Source of the DNA: Magnetococcales bacterium HCHbin5
GTDB lineage: Bacteria; Pseudomonadota; Magnetococcia; Magnetococcales; Magnetaquicoccaceae
Length of the DNA stretch: 36,867 nucleotides
NCBI GenBank assembly: GCA_002753505.1
Contig: PEAG01000034.1
Span: 1 to 36,867, forward strand
Reading direction: 5' to 3'
The notes below the pieces were generated by a model. It searched no databases. It saw nothing but the letters and a program-made list of their open reading frames with translations, and was not told where the DNA came from. A program made the translations under genes and the position numbers. Below are positions 26,537 to 34,713 of this stretch, piece by piece. Position 1 is the stretch's first letter. Every line of letters starts with the position of its first letter.

Positions 26537-28723
26537 TCACCTGACGGGCTGCTCCTCCAGAATCATGCTGAGAGCGATGCGGCGTCGCTCGTTGTCCACC
26601 TCCATGACGCGCACCCGTACCACCGCGCCCGTCTTGACAATCTCGTGGGGATTTTTTACGAACCGGCGCGCCATGGCCGAGACGTGGACCAGACCATCCT
26701 GGTGGACGCCAACATCGACAAATGCGCCAAAATTGGTTACGTTGGTTACTGTCCCCTCCAGAATCATCCCTGGTTCCAGGTCGGCCATCGACTCCACCCC
26801 GGCACGGAATGCGGCCGTGCGAAACTCCGGGCGGGGATCACGTCCCGGTTTTTCCAGCTCAGCCAACACGTCGCGCACGGTCGGTTCACCGAATTGCTGG
26901 TCCACGAACGCCCCCGGCTGCAAACAGCCCAGTACACTCCGGTTGCCGATCAACTGCCCAATCGCGACACCCGTGCTGCTGACGATTCGCTCCACCAACG
27001 GATAGGACTCGGGATGCACGGCAGAGGCGTCCAGGGGGGTATCGCCGTTGCGTATGCGCAAAAACCCGGCGGCCTGCTCGAACGCTCTGGGACCGAACCG
27101 AGCCACCCGGTTGATCTGCTTGCGGTTGTGAAAGGGACCGTTGGCCTCACGGTAGGCCACGATGTTGCGCGCCAGGGTACGGTTCAGCCCGGAAACCCGT
27201 TCCAGCAAGGGTGCAGAGGCCGTGTTGACATCGACACCCACCGCATTCACGGCATCCTCAACCACACCATCCAGGGTGACGGCCAGCCGTTTGGCATCCA
27301 CATCGTGCTGGTATTGTCCCACACCGATGGACTGGGGATCAATTTTGACCAATTCGGCCAGGGGGTCTTGCAAACGTCGGGCGATGGAAACCGCACCCCG
27401 CAGCGACACATCCAGATCCGGCAACTCTTCCGAGGCATACGCTGATGCGGAGTAGACCGACGCTCCGGCCTCACTGACCACCACGCTGACCAGCTCCAGT
27501 TGCGGGTATTGTTGTTGCAGTTCGCCCACCAGTCGCGCAGTCTCGCGGGAGGCCGTACCGTTGCCAATACTCACCAGTCGAACCTGGAAGCTCCGAGCCA
27601 GGGTGGCCAACTGCTCCAGAGACTCTTGCCAATGGTTCCGGGGCGGATGGGGATGGATCACCCCTGTGCCCATCACCTTGCCTGTCCCCTCCACCACTGC
27701 CCATTTGACACCCGTGCGAAGGCCCGGGTCCAACCCCAACACCGGCACCCCGCCCGCAGGTGCCGCCAGGAGCAGATCGCGCAGGTTGGAGGCAAACACC
27801 CGAATGGCCTCTTGATGGGCCAACTCGGTCAACCGGTTGATCAGGTCGGTTTCGAGGTGGGGACGTATTTTTTTGCGCCATGCCTGCCGAACCGCTTCCA
27901 GCAGCCAGAGATCTCCCGCCCTCTCCTGGCGACGGATGCCAAAATGGCTGGCGATACGGTTTTCGTTGCTGGTCAAGCCGGACGCGGTGGGCTCCTCGCC
28001 CCCGTCCAACGCCAGAGAACGACGCAACACCCCCTCCTTGTGTCCGCGAAAGATGGCCAATATGCGATGGGAGGGCAGCTTGGCAACGGGCTGGGAAAAG
28101 CCAAAATAGTCCGAAAATTTTGCCCCTTCCCGTTCCTTGCCCGGGATAATTTTGGCTTCCAGCTTGCCCTGCTGCCAGGCCATCTCCCGCAGCAGTCCCA
28201 GCAGGTTTGCATCTTCGCCCATGTAGTCGATCAGAATGTGTCGCGCCCCCTCCAGGGCGGCAGCGGTATCATCGATCCCCTTGCGCGCATCCACAAAAGG
28301 AGCTGCGGACAATTCAGGCGCATGTTCCGGTTGCTGCAGAAGGCGCATGGCCAGCGGTTCGAGCCCGGCCTCACGTGCCAATGTCGCCTTGCTGGTTCGC
28401 TTGGGACGGTATGGCAGATACAGATCTTCAAGCCGGGTACGGGTTTCGGCCTCCTGAATGGCCTGCTCCAGGGCCGGGGTCAATTTTTCCTGCTCTTGAA
28501 TGCTTTTCAGGACCACAGCGCGCCGTTCTTCCAGTTCACGGAGGGCGGCAAGGCGTTCATGGAGCTGACGAAGGTGGAGATCGCTCAGACCGCCCGTGGC
28601 CTCCTTGCGATAGCGGGCGATGAAGGGTACGGTCGCCCCGGCGTCCAACAGGGTGATGGCCGCCGTGACCTGCGTTTCCCGCACCGAAAGCTCTTCGGCG
28701 ATGCGACGACCAATTGTTTTCAT
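26537..28723 (-). CDS. tex: Tex-family RNA-binding transcription accessory protein
   Basis: Tex binds nucleic acid and affects transcription and stress or toxin phenotypes in several bacteria. The 728-aa protein has the full Tex layout. The N-terminal helical Tex domain starts RRIAEELSVRETQVTAAITLLDAGATVPFIARYRKEATGGL. A YqgF/RNase H-like core contains LGLDPGLRTGVKWAVV and SIGNGTASRET. Helix-hairpin-helix segments (NTASAPLLERVSGLN and FKNRKQ-like) follow, and a C-terminal S1 domain (about 640-715, GTVTNVTNFGAFVDVGVHQDGLVHVS) ends the protein. The ATG at 28723 has GGGAGG about 10 bases upstream; a longer frame from 28858 would run into the preceding gene. It is first of a probable pair with trpB2. 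Confidence 0.96.
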   Translation of the reverse strand: MKTIGRRIAEELSVRETQVTAAITLLDAGATVPFIARYRKEATGGLSDLHLRQLHERLAALRELEERRAVVLKSIQEQEKLTPALEQAIQEAETRTRLEDLYLPYRPKRTSKATLAREAGLEPLAMRLLQQPEHAPELSAAPFVDARKGIDDTAAALEGARHILIDYMGEDANLLGLLREMAWQQGKLEAKIIPGKEREGAKFSDYFGFSQPVAKLPSHRILAIFRGHKEGVLRRSLALDGGEEPTASGLTSNENRIASHFGIRRQERAGDLWLLEAVRQAWRKKIRPHLETDLINRLTELAHQEAIRVFASNLRDLLLAAPAGGVPVLGLDPGLRTGVKWAVVEGTGKVMGTGVIHPHPPRNHWQESLEQLATLARSFQVRLVSIGNGTASRETARLVGELQQQYPQLELVSVVVSEAGASVYSASAYASEELPDLDVSLRGAVSIARRLQDPLAELVKIDPQSIGVGQYQHDVDAKRLAVTLDGVVEDAVNAVGVDVNTASAPLLERVSGLNRTLARNIVAYREANGPFHNRKQINRVARFGPRAFEQAAGFLRIRNGDTPLDASAVHPESYPLVERIVSSTGVAIGQLIGNRSVLGCLQPGAFVDQQFGEPTVRDVLAELEKPGRDPRPEFRTAAFRAGVESMADLEPGMILEGTVTNVTNFGAFVDVGVHQDGLVHVSAMARRFVKNPHEIVKTGAVVRVRVMEVDNERRRIALSMILEEQPVR

Positions 28724-28760
28724 GCAAAGACAGCCTCCCGGAACGGAGCTGGAACCGGCG

Positions 28761-29183
28761 TCACGCGGCCAGCAGTGCGTTACCCTCACCACCGACCTTG
28801 GTTGCCACCAGATCGATGAGGGCACCATAGAGCCCACCGGCCAGCAAAGTGGCAGCAAAGATCACCCACAGGGAGAGCTGTGGCGACTCTGGGCCACTCA
28901 TGGCCCCGGCGGCCAGGGGCAACGAGACGACAGCACCCATGCAGGCTCCCCGCAACCATGGTCGATACGGGAACCCCAAGACGGGGTGGCGTGTGAACGG
29001 GCCAGACAGGGCCACCACCAGACCGATCAAGATCCGATCCGTCAGGATGGCCCAAAAGATGGGGTGGGTGAGACTGGCCAACTCCGGTTGTTTCTGGGCT
29101 GCCAGGAAAACACACAACAACCCGAACATCGCCCCCAGGCCCAGAGCCACCACAAACCGTTTGGCCGCCGGACGGGTATTCAT
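28761..29183 (-). CDS. Small hypothetical inner-membrane protein
   Basis: This is a 139-aa hydrophobic protein with about four predicted transmembrane helices (residues about 11-28, 43-60, 83-97 and 106-127) and a basic N-terminus, suggesting cytoplasmic N-in topology. The fourth helix is GLYGALIDLVATKVGG. The ATG at 29183 is preferred over an earlier frame start because the upstream part lacks membrane or family character and a GGGGG ribosome-like stretch precedes it. No family is recognised. It ends 37 bp before tex on the same strand and may share its transcript. Confidence 0.6.
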   Translation of the reverse strand: MNTRPAAKRFVVALGLGAMFGLLCVFLAAQKQPELASLTHPIFWAILTDRILIGLVVALSGPFTRHPVLGFPYRPWLRGACMGAVVSLPLAAGAMSGPESPQLSLWVIFAATLLAGGLYGALIDLVATKVGGEGNALLAA

Positions 29184-29464
29184 GACCGCTGCCCCCACTC
29201 TTGCCGACCGGCCACACCCGGCGTATTGGTGACCCCCCTGTACATGCCCACACACCCTCCTTATGCAGCTGTTGATGATGTTCGATGGCCTCCCGCAAAG
29301 TAACGGCCGGGATCCTCAGGAATGTAACACAACGCTACCCGCGCAGCAATTTGAAAATCCAGGGGTGCCGGCGGTGTACTGCTCTTAGGCAAGGCGTCGA
29401 TTCTCTGCCGGGTTCCACCACCAGTGGTGGCGACCCACTTTCCGCCCGGCGGGCGCACCGACTG

Positions 29465-29581
29465 CGCCTCTCCCCTTGACCGCAGAGCCTCATACAGGTT
29501 TGCCGGTCCCAACAGCATGTCCCGCAATCCCTGGCGGAGCTTCTCCGAATCCAGGGCCTGCCTGCTCATGGTGTTGTGGGC
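29465..29581 (-). pseudogene. Probable 3' fragment of a type I restriction R subunit (hsdR)
   Basis: About 39 codons read AHNTMSRQALDSEKLRQGL, then DMLLGPANLYEALRSRG. This pattern closely resembles the extreme C-terminus of HsdR subunits as I know the family. The frame continues past the expected end without a natural stop (to 29261), and no helicase or nuclease motifs precede it. The sequence just upstream belongs to the IS66-like remnant, so the rest of the gene has been lost. The family match is by pattern recognition of a short segment, hence moderate confidence. An unrelated explanation is possible. Confidence 0.4.
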
Positions 29582-29855
29582 ACCTGCCTGGATTGTGCGG
29601 GAGCCCATTCGGGGTGAACGGGTACCGCCTGCGGTCGGCTCTGGTCTCGATTTTTTTGTTCAGGCTTGGCTTGCCTGCCAAAAGCCCCCGATCGATCAAC
29701 TCACGACGCCACCAATACATGGACGCCAGACTCAATCCGTGATGTTCGGCATACGCCTTGATCGTCTCCGGCGTTGCTTGGCATTGATGCCAATGCTCAA
29801 GCCAGAATTGTTGCTTCTCTGTCAGTTTGATTCCATCGCTGCCGCTTGTGCCCAT
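29566..29855 (-). pseudogene. Frameshifted IS66-family accessory ORF (tnpA-like)
   Basis: The intact N-terminal part is LTEKQQFWLEHWHQC...TIKAYAEHHGLSLASMYWWRRELIDRG, the helix-turn-helix signature of the small IS66 accessory protein. The ATG at 29855 has GGGAGG 5 bases upstream. Downstream of a run of seven T on the plus strand (29651-29657) the plausible protein continues in another frame (AVPVHPEWAPAQSRQVP) to a TGA at 29566-29568. A one-base change in that run therefore separates the two parts. Left unrepaired, the first frame would run on to 29490. No tnpB or tnpC follows, so the element is dead. Confidence 0.72.
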
Positions 29856-29937
29856 CTCGACCTCCCGAAATTTTGTTTTCCGGGATGGTCTCACCAATCA
29901 GGACAGATGGGTACCCTGGGGATAAATGGACGCTTAC
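29566..29937 (-). mobile_element. Truncated IS66-family insertion sequence, left end
   Basis: The minus strand starting at 29937 reads GTAAGCGTCCATTTATCCC. GTAAGCG is the usual outer end of IS66-family inverted repeats. It is followed by the tnpA-like frame at 29855-29566. The opposite end and the tnpB and tnpC genes are missing, and the element stops near the hsdR-like tail. Flanking duplications cannot be checked with only one end. Confidence 0.65.
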
Positions 29938-30380
29938 GATGCGGGGTTAAGAACGTCCTTAGAATTACTGAGAACCAAAAATGGCGGATGGGGAGGGACC
30001 ATCCACCACACGCTCGCAACATTTGATATTTAAACATATTTTTCGACAGTCATCAAAAACAGGGGTAGCAGTCAGGGGTAACAGTGGGGTAGCACTGCTA
30101 CCCCGGCCTCCTCCGCCCATGATGCACGCCCAGACCACGAAAAATCTCTCCTCACAGGACGCTCTGTGTTGCGCTTTTCCTGGCAAAACAGGGCCAACTC
30201 CCCCGGCACGAAAAAGCCCGTCAGAAATGCGTGTACGCCGAAAATCGGAGACCAGTCAATGACGGGTTCGCCAGTACCCGCCCTGTGTGGCCTCTGGGCG
30301 CATCCTGTGCACCGTGTTGGTACCATTGGCCAAGAGGTCAACATTCTGCGACAGGGTGCGTTGAGTGGCGAACGACGCCG
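29938..30380. other. Non-coding, repeat-bearing gap after rhuM
   Basis: No gene is supported. GGGGTAGCA occurs at 30062-30070 and again at 30086-30094, and the related GGGGTAACA at 30075-30083. A perfect 8-bp inverted repeat GGGGTAGC/GCTACCCC (30086-30093 with 30097-30104) has a 3-nt loop. On the minus strand this could form a hairpin after rhuM, but there is no T-tract. Several short frames here have no recognisable product. Base composition becomes more AT-rich near 29,960-30,060. Confidence 0.4.
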
Positions 30381-31469
30381 TCACCTTGTCTTGTCGCCAG
30401 ACTCAATCTGTTTCAACAATCGGTCAAAATCGCTTTCAAACAACCGGTCTTGCACGATGCGGTATTTCTCAAACTCACTTTCGGCGTGCGCCATGGCGAT
30501 TTCGGCCGTCACCTTGCCTGCGTCCCGCAGAACTTCCCGGTCTGTCGCTTCGATGAACCGGTTCAGGCGCGACTCCCAATCCTGCATCGTCATCGGAATC
30601 TGCCGGAGTGCCATGTCTTCTGCCAAGTCCAGATAGGCTGACACCAACCGCTGCAACTGGGCCATCTCGTTCTCGGTCAGGTAGTTCTTGGCAACCACCA
30701 CATCGAATTTCTGAATTTTCCCCCTGGGCGCATCCTTCCAAGAGGTCAGGCCCATATGATCCTTGTCGGCATCGGCACGGTGGTAGATTACCTCAGCCGC
30801 CGTCTGCCCATGAATGGCCCAATGCAACTTGTTTTGCACCGTGGCAAAGAACCGCTTGGTGGCTTGGGCCGTGACGTCGTAGTCAATTGACGTAGCGTAT
30901 ATATCCGTGATCTTTTGGTAAAATTTACGCTCCGAGAGCCGAATCTCGCGGATGCGTTGCAGTTGCTCCTCAAAGTACTGCTTGGTGAGCACAGAGCCGT
31001 CACTCTTCAAACGCTCGTCGTCCATCGCAAAGCCTTTGATGGTGAACGACTCGATGATGCCGGTGGCCCACTTGCGAAACTGCACCGCGCGCTCTGAGTT
31101 GACCTTGTAGCCCACGGCGATGATGACCGCCAAGTTGTAGTGCTGAGTGTTGTAGCTCTTGCCATCAGCGGCAGTTATCCGAAAATTTCGGACAACTGAA
31201 CCCACATCCAACTCACAGTCTGAAAAGATTTTTTTAAGGTGGTAGTTGATGGTCCTGACATCAACGTCGTACAACTGGCCCAGCATTTTCTGAGTGAGCC
31301 AGACGTTTTCATCGGCGTATAGTGCTTCAACCCCGCCCTGGCCGGCGGATGCAACAAAAGTAAGGTACTCAGCCGCCGATGAGCGGACGATTGACACCTC
31401 CCTTGGCCGTTGCAACAACTCTTTCTTGCTCAAGTCAGCCTCCACTTCTGCCAGAGCGCAGAACGCCAT
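30381..31469 (-). CDS. rhuM: RhuM-family protein
   Basis: This 362-aa protein matches the RhuM family (named after the Salmonella pathogenicity-island gene). These proteins frequently sit inside type I restriction-modification operons, and their biochemical role is unknown. Strong family blocks are SSAAEYLTFVASAGQGGVEALYADENVWLTQKMLGQLYDVD (about 29-70), RNFRITAADGKSYNTQHYNLAVIIAVGYKVNSERAVQFRKWA (about 105-148), and the later KNYLTENEMAQLQRLV and EFEKYRIVQDRLFESDFDR. The N-terminal part looks like a DNA-binding helix-turn-helix. The first 25 or so residues vary in the family, so the exact start is uncertain. Length is complete. It lies between two hsdR-like fragments. Confidence 0.92.
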   Translation of the reverse strand: MAFCALAEVEADLSKKELLQRPREVSIVRSSAAEYLTFVASAGQGGVEALYADENVWLTQKMLGQLYDVDVRTINYHLKKIFSDCELDVGSVVRNFRITAADGKSYNTQHYNLAVIIAVGYKVNSERAVQFRKWATGIIESFTIKGFAMDDERLKSDGSVLTKQYFEEQLQRIREIRLSERKFYQKITDIYATSIDYDVTAQATKRFFATVQNKLHWAIHGQTAAEVIYHRADADKDHMGLTSWKDAPRGKIQKFDVVVAKNYLTENEMAQLQRLVSAYLDLAEDMALRQIPMTMQDWESRLNRFIEATDREVLRDAGKVTAEIAMAHAESEFEKYRIVQDRLFESDFDRLLKQIESGDKTR

Positions 31470-31526
31470 GACAACCCCCGCCCTCGCAGAGCGGAAATTC
31501 GCCCGACCGGAAGGCTTGCAGGTCAG

Positions 31527-31793
31527 TCATGATGGCCATCTCCTACGCACCACACCGTGCACTCCAGCCTCATCCCGAAGGCGGCGAATGGTGTCCGCGA
31601 AGGTGTCGATCTCTGCGACATAAACACCCAGTTTGGCTGTGACAATTTGAGCGAGCCGTTCGCCGAACTGGCGAGTTTTGAGTAAGGAGGTGTTGGGGTC
31701 ATCGGGAAAATATCGTTCCGCCAAGCCACCCAACGCTTCCAGGAGCGGGTGCTTTTCCTTAAGAAATCCGAAATTGGCGGAACCAGTTTTCAT
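31527..31793 (-). pseudogene. 5' fragment of a type I restriction R subunit (hsdR)
   Basis: Seventy-odd codons resemble the N-terminus of HsdR proteins that begin with a DUF4145-like helical domain: GSANFGFLKEKHPLLEALGGLAERYFPDDPNTSLLKTRQFGERLAQIV. Family members continue with a long endonuclease and helicase region of roughly 900 residues. Here the frame leaves the family after RRLRDEAGV and stops at 31527, 57 bases before rhuM. The ATG at 31793 is the likely original start. A stand-alone DUF4145 protein is a less likely alternative because of the abrupt end. Confidence 0.65.
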
Positions 31794-31894
31794 ACCAGCA
31801 GTAGCCCTCAAGCCGTGGTGGGCTGATAATCTGAAACAGATGAAGCATCCCACACCCGAAGCACGGGGGTGGCACTCAAACAGGATACGATTCC

Positions 31895-32596
31895 ATGGAC
31901 TTCTCCTCGCCCCTAGTACCAGCAGTCTTCCTGAAACGCTACAACCGTTTCCTGGCGGACTTCCAAATGGAAAATGACAGTACTGTCACTGCCCACTGCG
32001 CGAATACCGGCTCCATGCTGGGACTGCTTACCCCCGGATCGGCGGCCATGCTATCGCATTCGGATAACCCTCAGCGCAAGCTGGCCTACACCTGGGAACT
32101 GATACGGGAAAACGACTCCTGGGTGGGGCTCCACACTGGACGCACCAACGCCGTTGTTCTCGAAGCCATGAAGGGTCGGATGCTACCAGAGTTTTCCGGC
32201 TACGGGGAGTTTAAATCGGAGGTACGGGTTGACGATGGGAGCCGCTTGGATTTCCGACTATCAGAAGATGGCTTGCCCCACTGTTTCGTGGAAGTCAAGA
32301 GTGTCACCCTTCGGCAGGGAAATGTGGCCATGTTCCCGGATGCTGTGACAAAACGCGGCCATCGGCATCTGGAAGTGTTGGCCAGCCTGAAACAGCAGGG
32401 CCACCGCAGCGTACTCCTCCTTGTCATTCAGCGATCAGACTGCGTTCTGTTCCGACCTGCCAGCAGCATTGACTCTGCCTATGCTGCCACCTTGCGCCAA
32501 GTCGTGCAGGATGGCGTCGAAATCCTGGTATACGCTTGCTCAGTTGGCCCCCAATCGATCACCCTACGCCATACTGTGCCCTGGGAATTGTCCTGA
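31895..32596 (+). CDS. sfsA: SfsA-family DNA/RNA nuclease-like protein
   Basis: This is a 233-aa SfsA homologue, complete. The N-terminal OB-like half begins MDFSSPLVPAVFLKRYNRFLADF and carries HCANTGSMLGLLTPG. The C-terminal half has the PD-(D/E)XK-like core: ELSGY-type segment, SEVRVDDGSRLDF, then FVEVKSVTL, with FPDAVTKRGHRHLEVL following. E. coli SfsA was described as a sugar-fermentation stimulation protein that binds DNA; later structural work points to a nuclease fold. It is divergent from the hsdR fragment at 31793 with about 100 bp between, and appears intact although surrounded by degraded genes. Confidence 0.95.
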   Translation: MDFSSPLVPAVFLKRYNRFLADFQMENDSTVTAHCANTGSMLGLLTPGSAAMLSHSDNPQRKLAYTWELIRENDSWVGLHTGRTNAVVLEAMKGRMLPEFSGYGEFKSEVRVDDGSRLDFRLSEDGLPHCFVEVKSVTLRQGNVAMFPDAVTKRGHRHLEVLASLKQQGHRSVLLLVIQRSDCVLFRPASSIDSAYAATLRQVVQDGVEILVYACSVGPQSITLRHTVPWELS

Positions 32597-32626
32597 GCCA
32601 AGCCCATCTCCCCGCGACCACCCCTA

Positions 32627-32752
32627 TCAGCCATCTCTCTTGAAGAATCGACGCGCTGCCAGCACCCGTGGGCGCGTTTGGCGGATCACCCCGAAGAAGT
32701 GGTCGATAGCAGGAGATGCCGCCACAGGGGGCGTCTGGTGGCGGTCGGCCAT
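32627..32752 (-). CDS. Putative 41-aa basic peptide
   Basis: A short frame (ATG 32752, TGA 32627-32629) has GGAG 4 bases before the ATG. It encodes a Pro/Ala start (MADRHQTPPVAASPAIDHFF) followed by a basic stretch GVIRQTRPRVLAARRFFKRDG with 7 Arg and 1 Lys in 21 residues. It runs toward sfsA, with 30 bp between the two stops. No family is recognised, though the basic C-terminus resembles the ends of some transposases. Coding status is uncertain. Confidence 0.3.
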   Translation of the reverse strand: MADRHQTPPVAASPAIDHFFGVIRQTRPRVLAARRFFKRDG

Positions 32753-33479
32753 TGCTCTCCGTCAAAACACGCTCCCGCGACGTTACTTCCAGACCGGCAA
32801 CAACAGCTCACGGACTGGACCGCAGCATCACGGTGACCACAGCAGGATGGCCCCAGCACAAACCGATGCGGCCCATCCCCTGCCGTAGGACGGATGGGAT
32901 GGGTAGGACACTGGGACAGGTGGTCCGTCATCTTGACCAAAGCCACACCGAGGCCACTACACACCCCCGTCCAGTGGTCAAATTATCCGCTCTGCCGGGC
33001 GGCCAAAATGGGCGACAATCAGCCGAGGGTTCGTGGCAAGGGGTAACACCAAGGGGTAACACTTTTAAAATTCGACCCTTTTAATAACAGGCACTTGCAA
33101 AGTTATCAAAGGGATAAAAAGGGATTGGCGGATGGGGAGAACTCCGCACAAGACACAAAAACAATTGTTAATGTTCGTGTTTTTTGCAACACACTTATCA
33201 AGAAACCAACAAAACAACCAACAATTTTTTATCTGCTACACCACATCAGAATATGCGCAACCCACGAGAGCAACCCGTTCAGCGATCACATCTTCCCACC
33301 TCTGTCTCGCACAACCAAGTGCATCACCAGCGGCGCAAACGCATCTCGTCCACCAAACGCTCCGGAGCAGTCTACGGCGGCCACACTCACCTGCCGTCGG
33401 CGCGCCAGTTCTCGACCCTACTCGATTTCGCACATGTACCTCGATTTTATTTTACAGCCGGGTTCCAGTGGGCTTGAGA
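32753..33479. other. Non-coding stretch with a tandem 13-bp repeat
   Basis: No gene is supported in this 727-bp stretch. A perfect tandem duplication of CAAGGGGTAACAC occupies 33037-33049 and 33050-33062. Its GGGGTAACA core also occurs at 30075-30083. From about 33,060 the DNA becomes AT-rich, with A/T runs and short direct repeats such as AAACCAACAAAACAACCAAC. Several plus-strand frames of 97 to 138 residues have no recognisable domain and rare composition, so they are not called. Confidence 0.4.
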
Positions 33480-34505
33480 TCACCTGTGCCCCCCTTCGTC
33501 ATTCACGGTGACGGCAAATTCTACGATTGAAATTCCGCCCCCTTCTCCGAATATGTTCGTATCGATCTCCGGCGGAACATCTGGCGGCCCGTTGGAATCC
33601 CTGCACCAGTTATCCCAGTCAGCAGATGCCCTTAGCAAGATTCTTTCTGCGGTCAGCTTCAGTGAGTTTTGAAACCCGCACAGGAACAAACCTCTGTGCC
33701 GAGATTGATCTCCCCCAGCAGATGCGCCTTTCATCCAAGTAGTTGCCAGTTTGGCAGTCCCCGAAATGAGATCCTCAATCACCTGATCCCATCCGATTGA
33801 CCCAATGGATGGAGGTGAAACGTATGCTCTCCCTGCATTACCAAACAGGAAAGCGTACAGCTCATCTTCAAAATCCCGGTATCCAGAAAGTTCTCCCGGA
33901 TGAGGCTCAGCAGTAAAACCAACCGCACCAGCAGATAACAGAGCATATCTGCTGCCTAGCCGAACAGGCATCCCCCTTCCGTTTTGATTAATGAGAAGGT
34001 ACTTGCCCCCTTGATATAGCCCAGGTCCAGTAATATGACGACTGTTTCCTCTCAAAGAGCTGGGTATCTGATACTCAAACGGCGGCCAATGCGCATAGAG
34101 GTGGTGCTGATTCCTGCTGCTGCCCAGCGTCGTCGGGATGGATGAAACCTTTTTTGCCTGAAGAAGCATGGCTACCCGATCTGTCACACCCTTTTCGGTC
34201 AGGCTCAGCACCAGCAGGAGATCCCCCAGCTCAACCGATTTTGGCTTGGAAGCAGGGAAAGTATTCGGCGGGATGAGTGCAGCAGTTGGACGTTGGTGGA
34301 CAAAGACCCCTCCCGATTGGGCGGTCACGCCTTCTAGGGCGAAGAGTGGCGCAATGTACTTGTTGAATCTATACACAAGATGATGAACCAAATTGGCAAT
34401 CAGTTGTGGCTCGTCCTGGTGGATGTTACTGAAAGCCTTATCAATAGCGTCAATCAAATGAGCCACGATGGTGGATTTATGGTGATGAACTTGGCTAAGA
34501 CCCAT
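33480..34505 (-). CDS. Uncharacterised protein with possible PD-(D/E)XK-like nuclease core
   Basis: This is a 341-aa soluble protein that I do not recognise by name. An N-terminal helical region (about 11-60) leads to the segment E92-L-G-D95, followed 20 residues later by Q116-A-K118 (LLLVL...RVAMLLQAKK). That spacing and the beta-strand pattern resemble the E-x-D...(E/Q)xK active site of PD-(D/E)XK nucleases. Next comes a conserved-looking block NQHHLYAHWPPFEYQIP and RHITGPGLYQGGKYLLI. The C-terminal half contains YRDFEDELYAFLFGNAGR and a glycine-rich end. The ATG at 34505 directly follows an in-frame TAA of a short upstream frame. It sits in the accessory region near restriction remnants, so a defence role is possible but unproven. 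Confidence 0.65.
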   Translation of the reverse strand: MGLSQVHHHKSTIVAHLIDAIDKAFSNIHQDEPQLIANLVHHLVYRFNKYIAPLFALEGVTAQSGGVFVHQRPTAALIPPNTFPASKPKSVELGDLLLVLSLTEKGVTDRVAMLLQAKKVSSIPTTLGSSRNQHHLYAHWPPFEYQIPSSLRGNSRHITGPGLYQGGKYLLINQNGRGMPVRLGSRYALLSAGAVGFTAEPHPGELSGYRDFEDELYAFLFGNAGRAYVSPPSIGSIGWDQVIEDLISGTAKLATTWMKGASAGGDQSRHRGLFLCGFQNSLKLTAERILLRASADWDNWCRDSNGPPDVPPEIDTNIFGEGGGISIVEFAVTVNDEGGHR

Positions 34506-34688
34506 TTAGTTGCCCCCCCCTATGAACATTGCTCTATCTGGCCAGCAAATGACCCGCCGGAGGTTATCCGTCACGGTTGATTTGCCAGCACTGTAGTGGC
34601 AGTTGAACCAGTACCAGTTCTTTCCCTCCAGTAACTCGACGGAGAACAACGCCTGCCTGTTCAACCTGCGACTCTCAAACGCCCCCAT
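34506..34688 (-). CDS. Putative 60-aa protein immediately upstream, same frame
   Basis: A short frame (ATG 34688, TAA 34506-34508) ends directly before, and in phase with, the ATG of the 341-aa gene, so only one stop codon separates them. It contains SVELLEGKNWYWFNCHYSAGK-like residues followed by STVTDNLRRVI. The SAGKST part looks like a Walker A fragment but its first glycine is replaced by Cys. A run of eight C on the plus strand (34513-34520) lies just before the stop and could be a slippage site; removing one base would extend the frame by about 18 codons to another stop. It may be a small gene, a leader, or the remnant of a longer N-terminus. Confidence 0.35.
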   Translation of the reverse strand: MGAFESRRLNRQALFSVELLEGKNWYWFNCHYSAGKSTVTDNLRRVICWPDRAMFIGGGN

Positions 34689-34713
34689 CCAAATAATGCG
34701 CCCTGCAAAACTG

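Noticed and set aside
27500-28819. 439-codon plus-strand frame antisense to tex
   Set aside because: Shadow of tex.
30072-30344. 90-codon minus-strand frame downstream of rhuM
   Set aside because: Contains the GGGGTAGC palindrome, has no ribosome site and no recognisable domain.
29982-33139. 14-bp direct repeat TGGCGGATGGGGAG at 29982-29995 and 33126-33139 as possible island attachment sites
   Set aside because: One or more 14-mer repeats are expected by chance in about 37 kb, and no integrase or tRNA is nearby.
34506-34688. SAGKST as a functional Walker A ATPase
   Set aside because: The first glycine of the motif is Cys, and no Walker B or ATPase fold follows in 60 residues.
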